From positions 310,001 through 374,000 of the forward strand of contig VCMS01000022.1 of the NCBI GenBank assembly GCA_022539475.1: a DNA stretch of 64,000 nt, in the 5' to 3' direction. Source of the stretch: Gracilaria domingensis (taxonomy: Eukaryota; Rhodophyta; Florideophyceae; Gracilariales; Gracilariaceae). This document shows positions 44,065-54,652 of this stretch, one piece after another. Every line of letters begins with the position of its first letter. Positions within the stretch are counted from its first letter, which is position 1. Under the pieces are notes generated by a model, which saw only the letters and a list, made by a program, of their open reading frames with translations, was not told the origin of the DNA and did no database searches. The position numbers were made by a program, and so were the translations under genes.

Positions 44065-44628
44065 CTAAGCGGACTTTTTGTAGCCACGACTGGCCCGACG
44101 TCCGCGAGCGCGTTCGAACTTGCGGCCCTTTGAGCGGACGTATGGCTTCACGTGATTCTTCTTCGCAACACCGAAGAAATGCTTGTAAACCTCACGAGCA
44201 TGACGCCTGCCGCGAAGAAGCACAGTGTTGGCACCGGTCGGCGATCTGACAGCAAGCTGATCAAAGGTGATACATTCGCCTCCAGCCTTCTCGATTCGCG
44301 CACGCGCAGTGTTCGAGAAATCCAAGGCGCAGATTGATAGCTTAGGAACATCCAACATTCTCTCATCGTCTAGAACCTTACCCACTACGACAGCAGTTTT
44401 ATCCGTTCGCCCCTCCATAAACTGCGCAATACGCGAAATAGATAGCGGTGGGCGGGATGTTCGCGACATGAATAATCTTTTCAGAACCACGGCATTGAAC
44501 TTCTCATCGGTTCGGCGAGCGAGGAATCCGTAGAGCTGTACAAGAAGTGCGAGGTAAGGGTTCTCTGATTTGGGACCCCTCCGTCCTCCCTTCCTGATCC
44601 TTCCTCCCTTCTCAAGATCGATACCCAT
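44065..44628 (-). CDS. RPL18: 60S ribosomal protein L18 (eL18)
   Basis: 187 residues, the standard length. The start MGIDLEKGG matches the family start. Conserved blocks: [77 protein letters not shown], and the very basic C-terminus [20 protein letters not shown]. Structural protein of the large cytosolic ribosomal subunit. No intron in the coding region, unusual only if compared with animals. Confidence 0.97.
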   Translation of the reverse strand: MGIDLEKGGRIRKGGRRGPKSENPYLALLVQLYGFLARRTDEKFNAVVLKRLFMSRTSRPPLSISRIAQFMEGRTDKTAVVVGKVLDDERMLDVPKLSICALDFSNTARARIEKAGGECITFDQLAVRSPTGANTVLLRGRRHAREVYKHFFGVAKKNHVKPYVRSKGRKFERARGRRASRGYKKSA

Positions 44629-45648
44629 GTCTTTGAATGATCAGTGGATTCTCGCTAAACGGCGAGAAGAAGAGAATGATGAAAAGGAAGTCGCCCCTAA
44701 AAAAGGATCCGTACTTCAGCGGAAGGACAATCTATCGACGTCGGGACGTCGGATTTCGATCAAAACAATGCCGACGGCGTCGACGGTCGACACTCCAAAA
44801 AATGGATTAATAAAACTAAGTTCTGACGTGATCCAATTATCAAAAAAATGGTCTGATACTCAGTTTTCTAAGTATCCGGAGGCCGTCCACGTAGCCGGCG
44901 GCTAGTAGCCGCCAATGGCCGAGTCGTGTCAATTATGAATTGCTTGGGAGTCCAAACAAAGCTGGTCATCATCGATCCTGTTGACTTCCGCACAACCATT
45001 GCTTTCTTCGCGCAACAATAAAGTTGTACAAGACTACTCTGTTCCGTGTAGATACTTTTTCTCGTACGCATGGGTATAAACATGATGAATCTTTATACAC
45101 GCGTCCAAGCGCTTGTATCGGCGATGACTGAATACGAGCGATAAGCGGCGAAGGCTAGTCTTTTATGCGCGATGATACATCCGCACGAAGCATTCTTGGA
45201 ACAACTGAAATAGCAAAAAATGCTTTTGTGAACACTACATAATGCCGTGCTCAATCTGTTGTGTAAATGACTGATCTTCTATTGTTCCTCGCACGAGAGC
45301 ATCCTCAAATGACAAACACATTTTGGTTGTTCGCTCCATCTTCGAAAGACAAACCGCTTACTGAATGCTGCAAGAAGTTAAAATTCATGCATGTGATTGC
45401 GAAAGCGGCCAAACCCGGGCTTATTTACGTTGCTGCTGTCCTCTTGACGGGTTGTGCAAAAGAGTTGTAATACCCTCGCACAGTTCTGTCCAGCATATCA
45501 AGACTTCAACTGCAGTACTTCCTAGATGTCTTCCACATACAGGGTAGATGGTATTACTATTATGAAAGATTCAACAAAACGGCTTTTATGTATGGAACTA
45601 TAAAAGAATCAAAACAGGAAGATATTATATAAACTGATCCCTTAGAAA
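44629..45648. other. Intergenic upstream of L18, no gene supported
   Basis: 1 kb. Two short plus-strand frames (44627-44905, 45267-45470) have ATGs but no features. A small stem with arms agccggcggct/agtagccgcc lies near 44893-44914. Confidence 0.45.
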
Positions 45649-46571
45649 CTATACAACGTCGAACACGGCGCTTCCACAGGATTCACGACCGGACTCAATG
45701 GCAGATATTTGGGACAAACTGCCTAAGAATGTATCCTGCGAGCGTCGGATATTGGTCAACATATCGACATAGCTGACATCCGTTTTGGCCGCTGCGCGTT
45801 TTAACTAAAACCTCGCTCCCTCTCCCAAATACACTGGAGCAGGGTAAAACAATCAAGAAAAGATAAGCATTATATGGAGATGGACCCTTACCATTCTTCC
45901 TGAGCGATCTTCATCTTCTGTCGTATTTCCTTTTGACGCTTCTTTAAGGAGCTGACTTCATCCACGACGTCAAGAAGTTCCTGTTCTGCTTTGTTTAGTC
46001 TCTCCATTTCTTCTGCTATACACTTTGCGAGCATTTCGGGGTCTTCTTCCTCAAGAATGTCCTGGCTCTCTACAGCAGGTTTTGACTCATTTGTATCACC
46101 GATATCAGCACTGGAGGTCGGCCTTCCATTGGCCTGGTGTATATCTACTCCATTCGCTAAACTTTTTGCGAGGTCATCTACAGAGGCTGCCAACTGGTCG
46201 TCTGCTTCCTCGTCTGCCTCCAAAGCTTTCTTTGCTCGAGTTAAGTCGCGGGCAATTGCGTCTCGAACAGCAAGAAGCTCGCTTGCTTGTAGTTTGGCTT
46301 CTATGATTTCATGATCAAGACGCTCCTGATGTGACTTTGCTTCGTCAATGACAGCACGGTGGCGGGTAATCTGCTCTTCAAGATCTTCCCGTTCTTGTTC
46401 GCTTTGTTCGAGGCGCTCCCTGAGCCTTAAAAGGGTGTCCATTGCTCTCGAGACGTCATCAGGTTGAACTTCTTCAGTCCTCAGTAGAGTGGATAGACTT
46501 TCTGTAGCCTCGGACACAATGCGTTCATCAGATGTCGTGTCTTCAACGTCTGACAGCTCGCAAGCGCACAT
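45649..46571 (-). CDS. Coiled-coil protein, two exons, unknown
   Basis: Exon 1 46571-45892, intron 45891-45773 (119 bp, gtaagg..tgtcag), exon 2 45772-45649; 267 residues. Not recognised. Unspliced, the frame would stop immediately (TGG TAA at the donor). Exon 2 adds YVDMLTNIRRSQDTF and SLSQISAIESGRESCG, which look coding. Residues 50-125 are a continuous coiled coil (LLRLRERLEQSEQEREDLEE), followed by an acidic linker and a second coil (EEMERLNKAEQELLDVVDEV). The layout, short coils plus a small C-terminal domain, resembles kinetochore SPC24/SPC25-type or centrosomal proteins, but this is only a resemblance. Confidence 0.65.
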
Positions 46572-47594
46572 AGTAGAGCCTGAACAAAAGCTGAATATAT
46601 CTTTGTCACGAACGTGTTTCCTCAGCTGTCAATTCTAATTCGCTCTTGATTCGTGCTGAATGGGTATGATAAGGATAGCTTGTCGGGGATGTTAAGTTAC
46701 GGCGCATACTTCGGGGCACAAGTCAACCTGTGCGAGAGCTGCCTGTTGCTGCGTAAACATCCCATGCCAGGCATGAACCTCGCAAGAGCAACAGCACGGC
46801 ACCGAATGCGGTTATCGGCGGTGATCAGCGCCAATAGCCGCTGCTCGAAGCGCCCTAGATACTGTATATCATGCAACAAAGTTCAAATTTTGACAAATGA
46901 TATGCTTCTATCTGCAGTACTGGTGCTTTTGGTAATCAGAAATTGCAAAAATCTTCGGCTTTGTAGTCTTATGGCCCGGCCAAGTCTTGTCAATCATTTT
47001 ATTGGGTTCGGCGCCTTTGCGGTCCCATTGTGGTCCAAAACTACGTCACTCAGAAATAAGGCATACGGTACGGGAAAGAAGCATGGTGAAAATTGGAAAC
47101 TTTTGAAGCATCATTGAAGTTGACTAACCTCCCTAGTTCGTTCAGTTTTGAGACAAAGCCATATTTAGGGGGAGCCGATTATATTACGGCAAGGATCGCT
47201 GGTCTGGTCCATAGTAGTGACCCTGTCTCGTGCCCCTCTTACTTTCTGTCAATTTCTATGATGAAGACCGGCAAAGATTGGACCAAAAGACCTGGCTCTG
47301 TGGCAAATCAGATTCGAAATAAGGCATTATGCACTTGCCTTGCAACACCGTGACGTTCGCGAATTCTTGCTCTACCGAAGAAGTGTACAGCAGAATGCCG
47401 TCAATGCTCGATCCGCGCCATCGCATACAGAATTCCTTATAATCTTCAGGGCGTTAACAAGTTTGCACGGAATTACCGTATCCTTCTTCCCACTGCAAAG
47501 GTCGGATTTGTCTCCAGCCGCTATCTATTTTATCCACACTAACCACGATAGTTTCTGCCAAGAACCAAAGGCAGTGGGTAGAAGCGCGTTAAGG
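46572..47594. other. Intergenic upstream of Sec61 alpha
   Basis: About 1 kb between two outward-facing genes. The Sec61 frame extends 85 codons upstream, but that part lacks family resemblance and is treated as leader. No other gene seen. Confidence 0.5.
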
Positions 47595-49010
47595 ATGTGG
47601 CGCACCATTGTGAGACCCTTCGTTCCGTTGTTGCCAGAAATTGAGCAGCCTAATAAGCGAATTGCATTCAAAGAGAAGGTGCTATGGACATCTGTAACGC
47701 TTTTCATTTACCTTGTTTGTTGTCAGATTCCGCTCTATGGCGTGAAGAACACCAAGGCATCTGATCCGTTGTATTTCGTCCGAGCGGTATTGGCTGCCTC
47801 CAATCGCGGTACTCTTATGGAACTTGGAATCTCTCCGATTATTACATCTTCGATGATTATGCAATTCCTTGCCGGTACTCGAATCATTCAAGTTGACCAG
47901 GGATTGAAGGAGGACCGTGCTTTGTTCTCAGGCGCAGAGAAACTCATGGGGCTGATCATATGTCTGGCAGAGGCAAGTATGTATGTGTTCTCCGGAATGT
48001 ATGGAGATCTCTCTGTTCTTGGAACTGGTAACGCAATCCTTATTGTCACTCAACTCTTTGTGGCTGGTATGATTGTTCTTCTTTTGGACGAGCTTCTTCA
48101 GAAGGGTTACGGACTTGGATCTGGTATTTCTCTTTTCATTGCGACGAATATCTGCGAAACTATCGTGTGGTCTTCCCTTTCCCCGACAACCATTAATATC
48201 GGTCGTGGCAAAGAGTTCGAAGGTGCAATCATAGCTTTCTTCCATCTGCTCATAACTCGAGATGATAAGGTGAGGGCGTTCCGAGAGGCACTGTTCCGTC
48301 CTGAGCTGCCAAACATCTCCAATCTGCTTGCCACTATTCTCGTGTTTGCGATTGTTATATACTTCCAAGGTTTCCGCGTAGATCTTCCCGTCAAATCAAG
48401 CCAAGTGCGAGGCGCCCAGGGATCTTACCCGATCAAGCTTTTCTACACATCAAACATTCCAATTATTCTTCAAACTGCTTTGGTCTCAAATCTTTACTTT
48501 GTTTCTCAGGTTCTGTACAGAAGGTATCCTACAAACCTTTTAGTGAACATTATGGGAAGATGGAATCCGATTCGGGATTCATCTCAAATGTACCCGGTTG
48601 GAGGACTAGCATATTACATTTCTCGACCACCACATCTTCGAGCAGTGTTCGAGGATCCACTTCGCGCCATCGTGTACCTGGCATTCATTCTTTCCGCATG
48701 TGGATTGTTTAGCAAGTACTGGATTGAAGTCTCTGGCTCATCTGCCCGCGATGTAGCGCGACAGCTGAAGGAGCAGAAGATGACGCTGAAGGGGCATCGC
48801 GAAACGTCGCTTGTCAAGGAGCTTAACCGGTACATTCCGACGGCGGCGGCTTTCGGCGGCATCTGCATAGGACTTCTAACTATAATGGCTGACTTTCTAG
48901 GAGCAATTGGGTCTGGTACTGGTATACTTATGGCTGTGACGATCATCTATCAATACTTTGAGATCTTCGCCAAAGAATCAGGAAGTGAATCTGGACTTAT
49001 GTTCTTCTGA
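47595..49010 (+). CDS. SEC61A: Protein translocon subunit Sec61 alpha
   Basis: 471 residues; the family has about 476. Pore subunit of the ER protein-conducting channel. Start at [19 protein letters not shown], which sits where relatives have a short amphipathic helix; the upstream frame is unrelated. [20 protein letters not shown] begins helix 1, the plug is in [27 protein letters not shown] and [13 protein letters not shown] follow, and the cytosolic loops [18 protein letters not shown] and [20 protein letters not shown] carry ribosome-contact residues. Ten hydrophobic segments can be counted. The C-terminus is [14 protein letters not shown]. Single exon. Confidence 0.97.
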   Translation: MWRTIVRPFVPLLPEIEQPNKRIAFKEKVLWTSVTLFIYLVCCQIPLYGVKNTKASDPLYFVRAVLAASNRGTLMELGISPIITSSMIMQFLAGTRIIQVDQGLKEDRALFSGAEKLMGLIICLAEASMYVFSGMYGDLSVLGTGNAILIVTQLFVAGMIVLLLDELLQKGYGLGSGISLFIATNICETIVWSSLSPTTINIGRGKEFEGAIIAFFHLLITRDDKVRAFREALFRPELPNISNLLATILVFAIVIYFQGFRVDLPVKSSQVRGAQGSYPIKLFYTSNIPIILQTALVSNLYFVSQVLYRRYPTNLLVNIMGRWNPIRDSSQMYPVGGLAYYISRPPHLRAVFEDPLRAIVYLAFILSACGLFSKYWIEVSGSSARDVARQLKEQKMTLKGHRETSLVKELNRYIPTAAAFGGICIGLLTIMADFLGAIGSGTGILMAVTIIYQYFEIFAKESGSESGLMFF

Positions 49011-50116
49011 GTAAACTTTTGAACAGATTGTGTGTGACTGTGATTGAATGTTGGGAGCGACAAGCATTTGCCAAAAGGGCAGTTGGGGCTGCCGCATCGT
49101 TTCTGCAGAATGGCCGCCCATGATGACGGATGTGTACAATTGTACGTAGCGGTGGCGCAGTCTGCTTCTTCAGCCAACGGGGCGACGCAAGGTGTGGGAG
49201 GAGGTGCAATGGGTATCTGATTGCTGCGAGCATGAATGTGAGGCTGTGGTTCGACTAGATGTAGAGTCGGTCAAATACATGCAGCAGCGTGAAATGCAGC
49301 AGCGTGAAAAAGTGTGTGAACAATGTTACGTCGTAAGCAAAGACTCCGTGCTTCCGGGGATATAAAAAATCCACCAAGCTGTCTGATGTCGGTACGGCGT
49401 TGCTCATCGCAAGTAAAGCTTCGCAGTATCAAGCTTGGGCTTCCACTGTTAGAGGGGCAAGAGGGCTACAGTGGTATGATGGATGGAAGCTTATACACAA
49501 ATCTCCATAGAGCATCGAGCATCACGTAATTTCTGCAACATTGATTCCGAGTTACATTCGAACGAATGTTCGTTTGTTTCTCTAACGTTGGATTCCCTCT
49601 GACTCTCTCTCCCGCTGCCAACTGCTGCTGTGGGCTCAGTTCTGCTTCGCTCTTCTTATGGAGCGCTTGTCGTCAGCGCGGTGGCACCTGTGAAATGAAA
49701 TGACGTAAGCGCAGGTTTTTGCCAACACGGGCAAGGGAATTGACTGCAGGAGCGGTCGACCCGTCCCTTCGGCGATCACGCGATGGGCGCGCCGAGAGAG
49801 GGAGACACGTGTCCCCGATCGCGCGGCGCCTCGCCGTAAATTTCGTGCGCACCGCCGCGCAGCTGCTGCAATTGCCAGCCCGTTGGGCAGCAGCGCTCGA
49901 CACCTCAAAACGCGCAGCGCCGCGCCAGCGCACGTCGCAGAGTGCTCGAGTACGGGCACGGTGGCCAGCGCCCTACAGCGTGCGCAGCCGTCGCCCCGCA
50001 CGCTCCGTTGCCCCTCCGCCCTTCCGCGCTAGCGTCCGAGCGGTCGCTCCGCCCACCTGTCTTCCTTCGTGCCGCACGCTTCGACTCCGTCGCCAACAGC
50101 GCCGGGCTTCTTCGTC
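49011..50116. promoter_or_regulatory. Sec61 3' region and GC-rich promoter of the RING gene
   Basis: 1.1 kb. The first 600 bp are AT-rich, with a short tandem (gcagcagcgtgaaa twice near 49280-49310). From about 49700 it turns CpG-rich up to the next ATG. No gene supported. Confidence 0.45.
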
Positions 50117-51139
50117 ATGGCTGACGTACCCACCGACAGCGCCGCTGCTCCTGCCGTCACCGCCGCTGAACAGCCTAATTCTAACCTTCGTCGCCGCGCC
50201 AACGCCGCTGTAACAGCCGCCGCCCCTACTACATCCGCTTCGACTAACCCGCCCGTTGCCCCCGCCCAAGATGCCGCACGCGTCCAGCAGCCCACTGCAA
50301 ACCCCACAAGCACCTCCCGCAACAGCAACAACAACAGCAACAACAACAATAACTTCAGAGCGCAGGCGGTGGCCGGCGCCATGAGCTTGGGGCTCCTTAC
50401 CGCCGCGGTAGGCGGCACCTATCTGCTATCCGACAACGACACTGTACTCCCCATAGCGCTGGCTGCCTGCGTCGCCACCGTTTCCTCTCTCATTATTCGA
50501 CTTGCGTTTCCGACTATAGGCGGCAACACTCAACACGCGCGCACTCGAGTTCGTCACTTTCGTACACACAGACACTTTACTGGTGAGCGTGCCGCGTATG
50601 TGCGCACAAGTCAGCGTCTGGCTCTCATGGACCGCGACTTCACCGACGCGGACTACGAATTGCTACTCGACTTAGACAACAACAGTCAGAGATTCCGCCA
50701 GTTTTTGGAGGGCGCCAGTGACGAGACCGTCACCCGCCTCCCCACTTTCATTTATCAAGACCCCGAAAAAGTCCGTCAACAAAAGGAGAAGGAGCTGCAA
50801 CTCGCCTCCGATCAAGTCTCTAAAAAAGACGAGCCAACCTCCGAAACCGACCAGCAAACACCTCTCCCTGTCGACCAAATCACCTCGCCAGACATCGACA
50901 AAGAATCAAAACTACAAACACTGGTCGCTCAGGACTCCGAACTCGCGGATGACACCGCGAGGCATTGTATCATATGTCTGGAAGATTTTGAGCACGGAAT
51001 GAAGATTCGCATCCTTCCATGCTTTCATCGTTTCATGGCGGAATGTATTGATCCATGGTTGAAGCAACAGGCCAGATGTCCAGTGTGTAAGAATAGCATT
51101 CGGCAGGATATGCACACCTTACCACCTGGTTGTACTTAA
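50117..51139 (+). CDS. Membrane-anchored RING-finger protein with an altered zinc ligand
   Basis: 340 residues from the first ATG (50117). Probable E3 ubiquitin ligase. Residues 1-80 are Ala/Thr/Asn-rich and disordered. Two hydrophobic segments at about 90-107 and 115-135 (AGAMSLGLLTAAVGGTYLL; LPIALAACVATVSSLIIRL) anchor it. An acidic and Gln/Lys-rich linker follows. The C-terminal RING is at 284-325: CIICLEDF, ILPCFHRFMAECIDPWL, CPVCK. In the RING-H2 pattern the second histidine of CxHxxHxxC is replaced by Met307 (HRFM), which would leave one site with three ligands. Otherwise all ligands, and the Trp and Pro used for E2 contact, are present. The 5' end is GC-rich. Confidence 0.85.
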   Translation: MADVPTDSAAAPAVTAAEQPNSNLRRRANAAVTAAAPTTSASTNPPVAPAQDAARVQQPTANPTSTSRNSNNNSNNNNNFRAQAVAGAMSLGLLTAAVGGTYLLSDNDTVLPIALAACVATVSSLIIRLAFPTIGGNTQHARTRVRHFRTHRHFTGERAAYVRTSQRLALMDRDFTDADYELLLDLDNNSQRFRQFLEGASDETVTRLPTFIYQDPEKVRQQKEKELQLASDQVSKKDEPTSETDQQTPLPVDQITSPDIDKESKLQTLVAQDSELADDTARHCIICLEDFEHGMKIRILPCFHRFMAECIDPWLKQQARCPVCKNSIRQDMHTLPPGCT

Positions 51140-51548
51140 AGAACACTTCCTCTATCTCTCTTCCCTGCGCACTCTTGTGCTATATAGTATACTGAACGGG
51201 CACTTTTGTACTTCGGAACCACCTCGCACGCAACCCGCTTCCTCACGCTGTTCATAGCGTTGCACGCTTTGAACCCGACAGACAAACCTACACTACTCCC
51301 ACGATTGCCTCAAATTTTGACGGTTGCAATATCAGTGCTTGGAACGATGTTACCATGTGCGCAGGAGAAACACGACAAAGAGATGGTTTTAGTATTTGGG
51401 GCTGTTTACTAAGATTCGTGTTATGTACAAAGATATATGTCATTTCAAAGTAGTTTCTCAAGTAAGTTTTCCTCGCATAGTCCCCCAATTGAAGACCATA
51501 GGTTAGCAAACTGGCTCAGTTTCTTAATGTTGCTTCAGTATCCAACAA
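51140..51548. other. Convergent 3' intergenic
   Basis: 409 bp between the RING gene and the Myb gene ends; nothing recognised. Confidence 0.5.
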
Positions 51549-53189
51549 TCACTGTTGATGTTCATGCCGTTGTTGAATCTGAAGCCGTTGATTACACGTC
51601 TCGCGTAGCTGCCTCTGAAAAACGGTGCTTTCTACGTTAACCTCCAAGTTTTTCACGAGTAGCTTGATTATCTCCCAGTCAAGCCGGCTCAGGTCCGAGT
51701 GTTCGACGACGTGCGAAATATTCAGCATTTCAGTTGGGTCGATAACAGTAGCAAAGAACGCATAGATACGCATAAAATCAGGACTCATTGCCATACTTTC
51801 CCCCGTATGGCTAAAGTCTGCGTCGCTTTCCACATTCGTCGCGCTCATATTTGTTGATCGAGTTGTCAAAGCAGGTCCAACTAAGGCCGGTCCACCGGGT
51901 TCAGGATCAATATTCATGCGATCTGTGGGTTTCTTGCTTCTGCCAGAAGGCGGCCGCCCACCACTGGCAGGTATTCTCTCGGCCTTTACACGGCTACCTT
52001 CGGGAGTGAGAACGATATCTTTTGGAGTGTCCAAGCTCATCGGCGAGTTATGATGTAGAACGGATTCTCGTTTAACAGTATTCGGCGTGTTCCGCGGAGT
52101 TCCTTGCGTGCTAGACGCGCTTCGCACACCCGCAGAGGTCGCAGCAGTTACGGTGACCGCTTTCGCCGCCGCATTTTGATGCTGCATCATCTGGAGGAAC
52201 GGCTGTTGACTATCAAACGCTTGAGCCAAAGGCAAGGCTGTTGGGAAGTTTAGCTGAGCATTCCCCATGGTACCATTCAGTGGTTGTTGATGGTGCTGCT
52301 GTCGCTGTTGGACAGCTACAAGATCGCTCGGGTCGTTCAGACGAGGAGAAATGGCTTTTGCGGTGCGTCCGGACTGCGCAGTGGTTCCTTGCGGTGTCGG
52401 ACGCATGCCGGCCAGTGGGTGACGAAAGTTCATGTACGGAGGTTGTAGACTCATCGCGTGTAAAGTGTAGAGGTGTGGCGCGACGGGAACGGGTGACATC
52501 TGAGCTCCCGACATTGCCGCAAATGCCATCGGATGAGGCGGTTGGGTTGGCATGGAGGCTGAAAGCGGTACAGGATGCTGTTGCTGTCGAGATAGAGCTG
52601 TCTGCTGTGGCGCAGAAGCAGGGATGGAAGCATTGGCGGCACTCTGTCTGCGCTTGGGTCTGGGAGGTGGTATATGCTCACCAGTGTTATTCTTCTGAAC
52701 CTTGAGAAAGTATTTCTGGGCATGAGAGCGAATCTGAATAACGTTCTTGGTGCGGACATGGCCTTCAATCTGTTTCCAAGAGCGGCCGTACTTCTTTAAT
52801 GCATCTAGGAAGAGATTGTGCTCCTCTGGGGTCCAAATCTCTCTGGTCTTAGTGATGACATACTTCTTACGGGGCTTTTTCGCGGGCGGACCGTTTGAAG
52901 CAGGCTGCTTCTTGTCTTGATCTTGTGACGACGAGGCGCCCTTTTTCTCGTTTCGTTTGGTAGGCGTAGCTTGCGGCGTAGCAGATCTGGGTCTGGGCGG
53001 GGTGGTGGGCGATTGGGACGGCGACGGCGGCGACGGCGCGGAGTTCATTGGGGCTGTAGTTGCGTTGGGCTGTGCAGCAGCGTGGGGGGATGGGTTGTGT
53101 GGTAGGTTGGTGATCGCATTTGAGGCGGGGGCTTTTGATTGCGGGGACTTTGTGACACGGGGCTTGCGGCTGGTGGCGGGGTCTGACAT
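51549..53189 (-). CDS. SHAQKYF-type Myb transcription factor with LCL-like domain (REVEILLE/LHY-CCA1-like)
   Basis: 546 residues, ATG at 53189. A single Myb/SANT repeat at residues 115-165 ([19 protein letters not shown], then [13 protein letters not shown]) is the CCA1/LHY/REVEILLE type, which binds evening-element-like DNA in plants. Near the C-terminus (about 465-520) [33 protein letters not shown] aligns in pattern with the LCL domain of REVEILLE 4/6/8. The rest is Pro/Gln/Ala-rich and disordered with short basic stretches (AKKPRKKYV) for nuclear import. In plants LCL-bearing factors activate clock genes; whether this one acts in a clock is inference. Divergent from a C1orf131-like gene. 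Confidence 0.88.
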   Translation of the reverse strand: MSDPATSRKPRVTKSPQSKAPASNAITNLPHNPSPHAAAQPNATTAPMNSAPSPPSPSQSPTTPPRPRSATPQATPTKRNEKKGASSSQDQDKKQPASNGPPAKKPRKKYVITKTREIWTPEEHNLFLDALKKYGRSWKQIEGHVRTKNVIQIRSHAQKYFLKVQKNNTGEHIPPPRPKRRQSAANASIPASAPQQTALSRQQQHPVPLSASMPTQPPHPMAFAAMSGAQMSPVPVAPHLYTLHAMSLQPPYMNFRHPLAGMRPTPQGTTAQSGRTAKAISPRLNDPSDLVAVQQRQQHHQQPLNGTMGNAQLNFPTALPLAQAFDSQQPFLQMMQHQNAAAKAVTVTAATSAGVRSASSTQGTPRNTPNTVKRESVLHHNSPMSLDTPKDIVLTPEGSRVKAERIPASGGRPPSGRSKKPTDRMNIDPEPGGPALVGPALTTRSTNMSATNVESDADFSHTGESMAMSPDFMRIYAFFATVIDPTEMLNISHVVEHSDLSRLDWEIIKLLVKNLEVNVESTVFQRQLRETCNQRLQIQQRHEHQQ

Positions 53190-53967
53190 CGGAAGGGCAG
53201 CGGACGACAGCTATACAGAGCGGCACACGCGGGCGCGGCTGACGGCGCCGACGAGAAGACGAGGGTTGCGACGGGGGCGGAACTGCGCGAGGCGAGGCGC
53301 GCGACAGACCGAGGAGGCAACGCGCGCGGCAGTGAGTGAAGATGGAGGCGCCAGCGTCCAGCGGGTGGGCGGGAGCGACGCGGGACGGACAGAGCGAGCG
53401 CACGCAATGCCGCGAGTGGCGAGCCGTCGCGCGTGGCGCGGGGGAGCGTCGGTGGTGCGGCAACGGGTGGATGAAAGGCGCGACCAACGCGGGCGTATGA
53501 ATAGCGCGCGCGACGCGCTTGACACGCGCGCCATTAACGCGCGCGCATCGTGGGGTCAATATCTGTGCAGATTTTTGTCGTGCACCCGCTGTGCGTAGAT
53601 CTTTTGGCCCAGGGGCGGTGCTTGGCTGACACTTGGCCCAATGAAAATGCTTGAAAAAATATCTTGGCCTTTGATCTTGTCGCGAAACGCTTCGATCGCC
53701 TCCCCGCCGTACACGACACACTGGTGGTGACAGCATGTCATCATACAGAAAGATGGCTGCCGTTCCAGAATAATGCTGTTCCAGCGCGTACTACGTGGCG
53801 CCACGGCCTCAGCTGCCGCAGCCAGGGCGGCGACGACCGCGTCCAACGCCGGCCGCGTCCAACGCCGGCCGCGTCCAACGCCGGCCGCGCCTCGTATCGC
53901 CGCTCCACCTTCGGGCATCTCCTGCTTTCTTGTCGCTCGCCGCCCAGAAGCGCAGCAACACGTGCAA
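53190..53967. promoter_or_regulatory. Divergent CpG-rich promoter, Myb gene and C1orf131-like gene
   Basis: About 780 bp; 53190-53560 is strongly CpG-rich. The Myb frame and its antisense stay open through much of it because stops are rare. Confidence 0.45.
53836..53891 (+). repeat. Minisatellite, 16-bp unit, three copies
   Basis: CGCGTCCAACGCCGGC occurs three times without spacers, just upstream of the preferred start of the next gene. Confidence 0.85.
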
Positions 53968-54618
53968 ATGGATCGTATCGAAACCCTCATTACCGAACGC
54001 CTCATGAACCGCCCCCCTCCCTCGCGCCCGCAACCGCTTCCCGAGTCTCCATCGCAGCAGCGCCCTCGCAAGAGGAAGAAGCGCCCTCGCTCTGACAAGC
54101 GCCTCAAAGCCTTCCGAGACTCTGTTGCCCAGAAGGCGAAGGCCGCGGAACAAGCCGCCCTGGCAATGGCTACTGTTCGCCCGTTGCGAAACTCTGGTCC
54201 TCACACGTTACCCATCAAACCACCGTCCAACGCGTCCCCCATCAAATCCCCGTCCGACACGTCCCCCACCCCTGTGCCCACCATCAAAGTGAAGCAACTT
54301 CCATCTGCGTCTCTGCCGAAACGTTCCAAGCCGACAGCGGAACAGAACGCTTCTGCCCAACCGCTCGTCGACGCTGCCGATTTCGTCGACGCTCACAGAA
54401 CCGAGATTGGAGATTTCGGCTCTCAAGCCCTTCATCGTAGAGACCGCAAGAAGTATCAAATCGCAAAGCTTGTCAAGCTTGGATGTCGACCGCCAAAGAA
54501 CCAGAAGCTTCCTATCGGCCTGCTACAGAAGAGACGGAAGCGCGAGAAACAGAATGCTCTCAAGCAAAGGCAGCGCGATCTCGCAACTGGTATGCTTTTA
54601 CGTACAAAGCGAAAATAG
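53968..54618 (+). CDS. C1orf131/DUF4602-like ribosome-biogenesis protein
   Basis: 216 residues from the ATG at 53968; an in-frame ATG at 53773 would add an Ala/Arg stretch partly encoded by the minisatellite. The conserved part is the C-terminal 80 residues: DFVDAHRTEIGDFGSQAL, RRDRKKYQIAKLVKLGCRPP and a Lys/Arg-rich tail. The pattern FG..G...R.RK.YE..K...LGAKPPK defines the DUF4602 family, of which human C1orf131 is a component of the small-subunit processome. The N-terminal half is Pro/Lys-rich with nuclear signals (RPRKRKKRPRSDKR). Nucleolar function is inferred. Confidence 0.7.
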   Translation: MDRIETLITERLMNRPPPSRPQPLPESPSQQRPRKRKKRPRSDKRLKAFRDSVAQKAKAAEQAALAMATVRPLRNSGPHTLPIKPPSNASPIKSPSDTSPTPVPTIKVKQLPSASLPKRSKPTAEQNASAQPLVDAADFVDAHRTEIGDFGSQALHRRDRKKYQIAKLVKLGCRPPKNQKLPIGLLQKRRKREKQNALKQRQRDLATGMLLRTKRK

Positions 54619-54652
54619 CTCTGCATATTGTTTGAAAAGCGTGTCAACTTGG

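Noticed and set aside
44627-44905. 93-codon plus-strand frame starting inside the L18 start codon
   Set aside because: Overlaps the L18 start antisense and the promoter; no motif or homologue recognised.
45267-45470. 67-codon plus-strand frame with a hydrophobic end
   Set aside because: Length is within chance, there is no signal peptide or conserved pattern, and no supporting context.
53836-53891. CRISPR-like short repeat
   Set aside because: Units abut with no spacers, and the genome is eukaryotic: a minisatellite.
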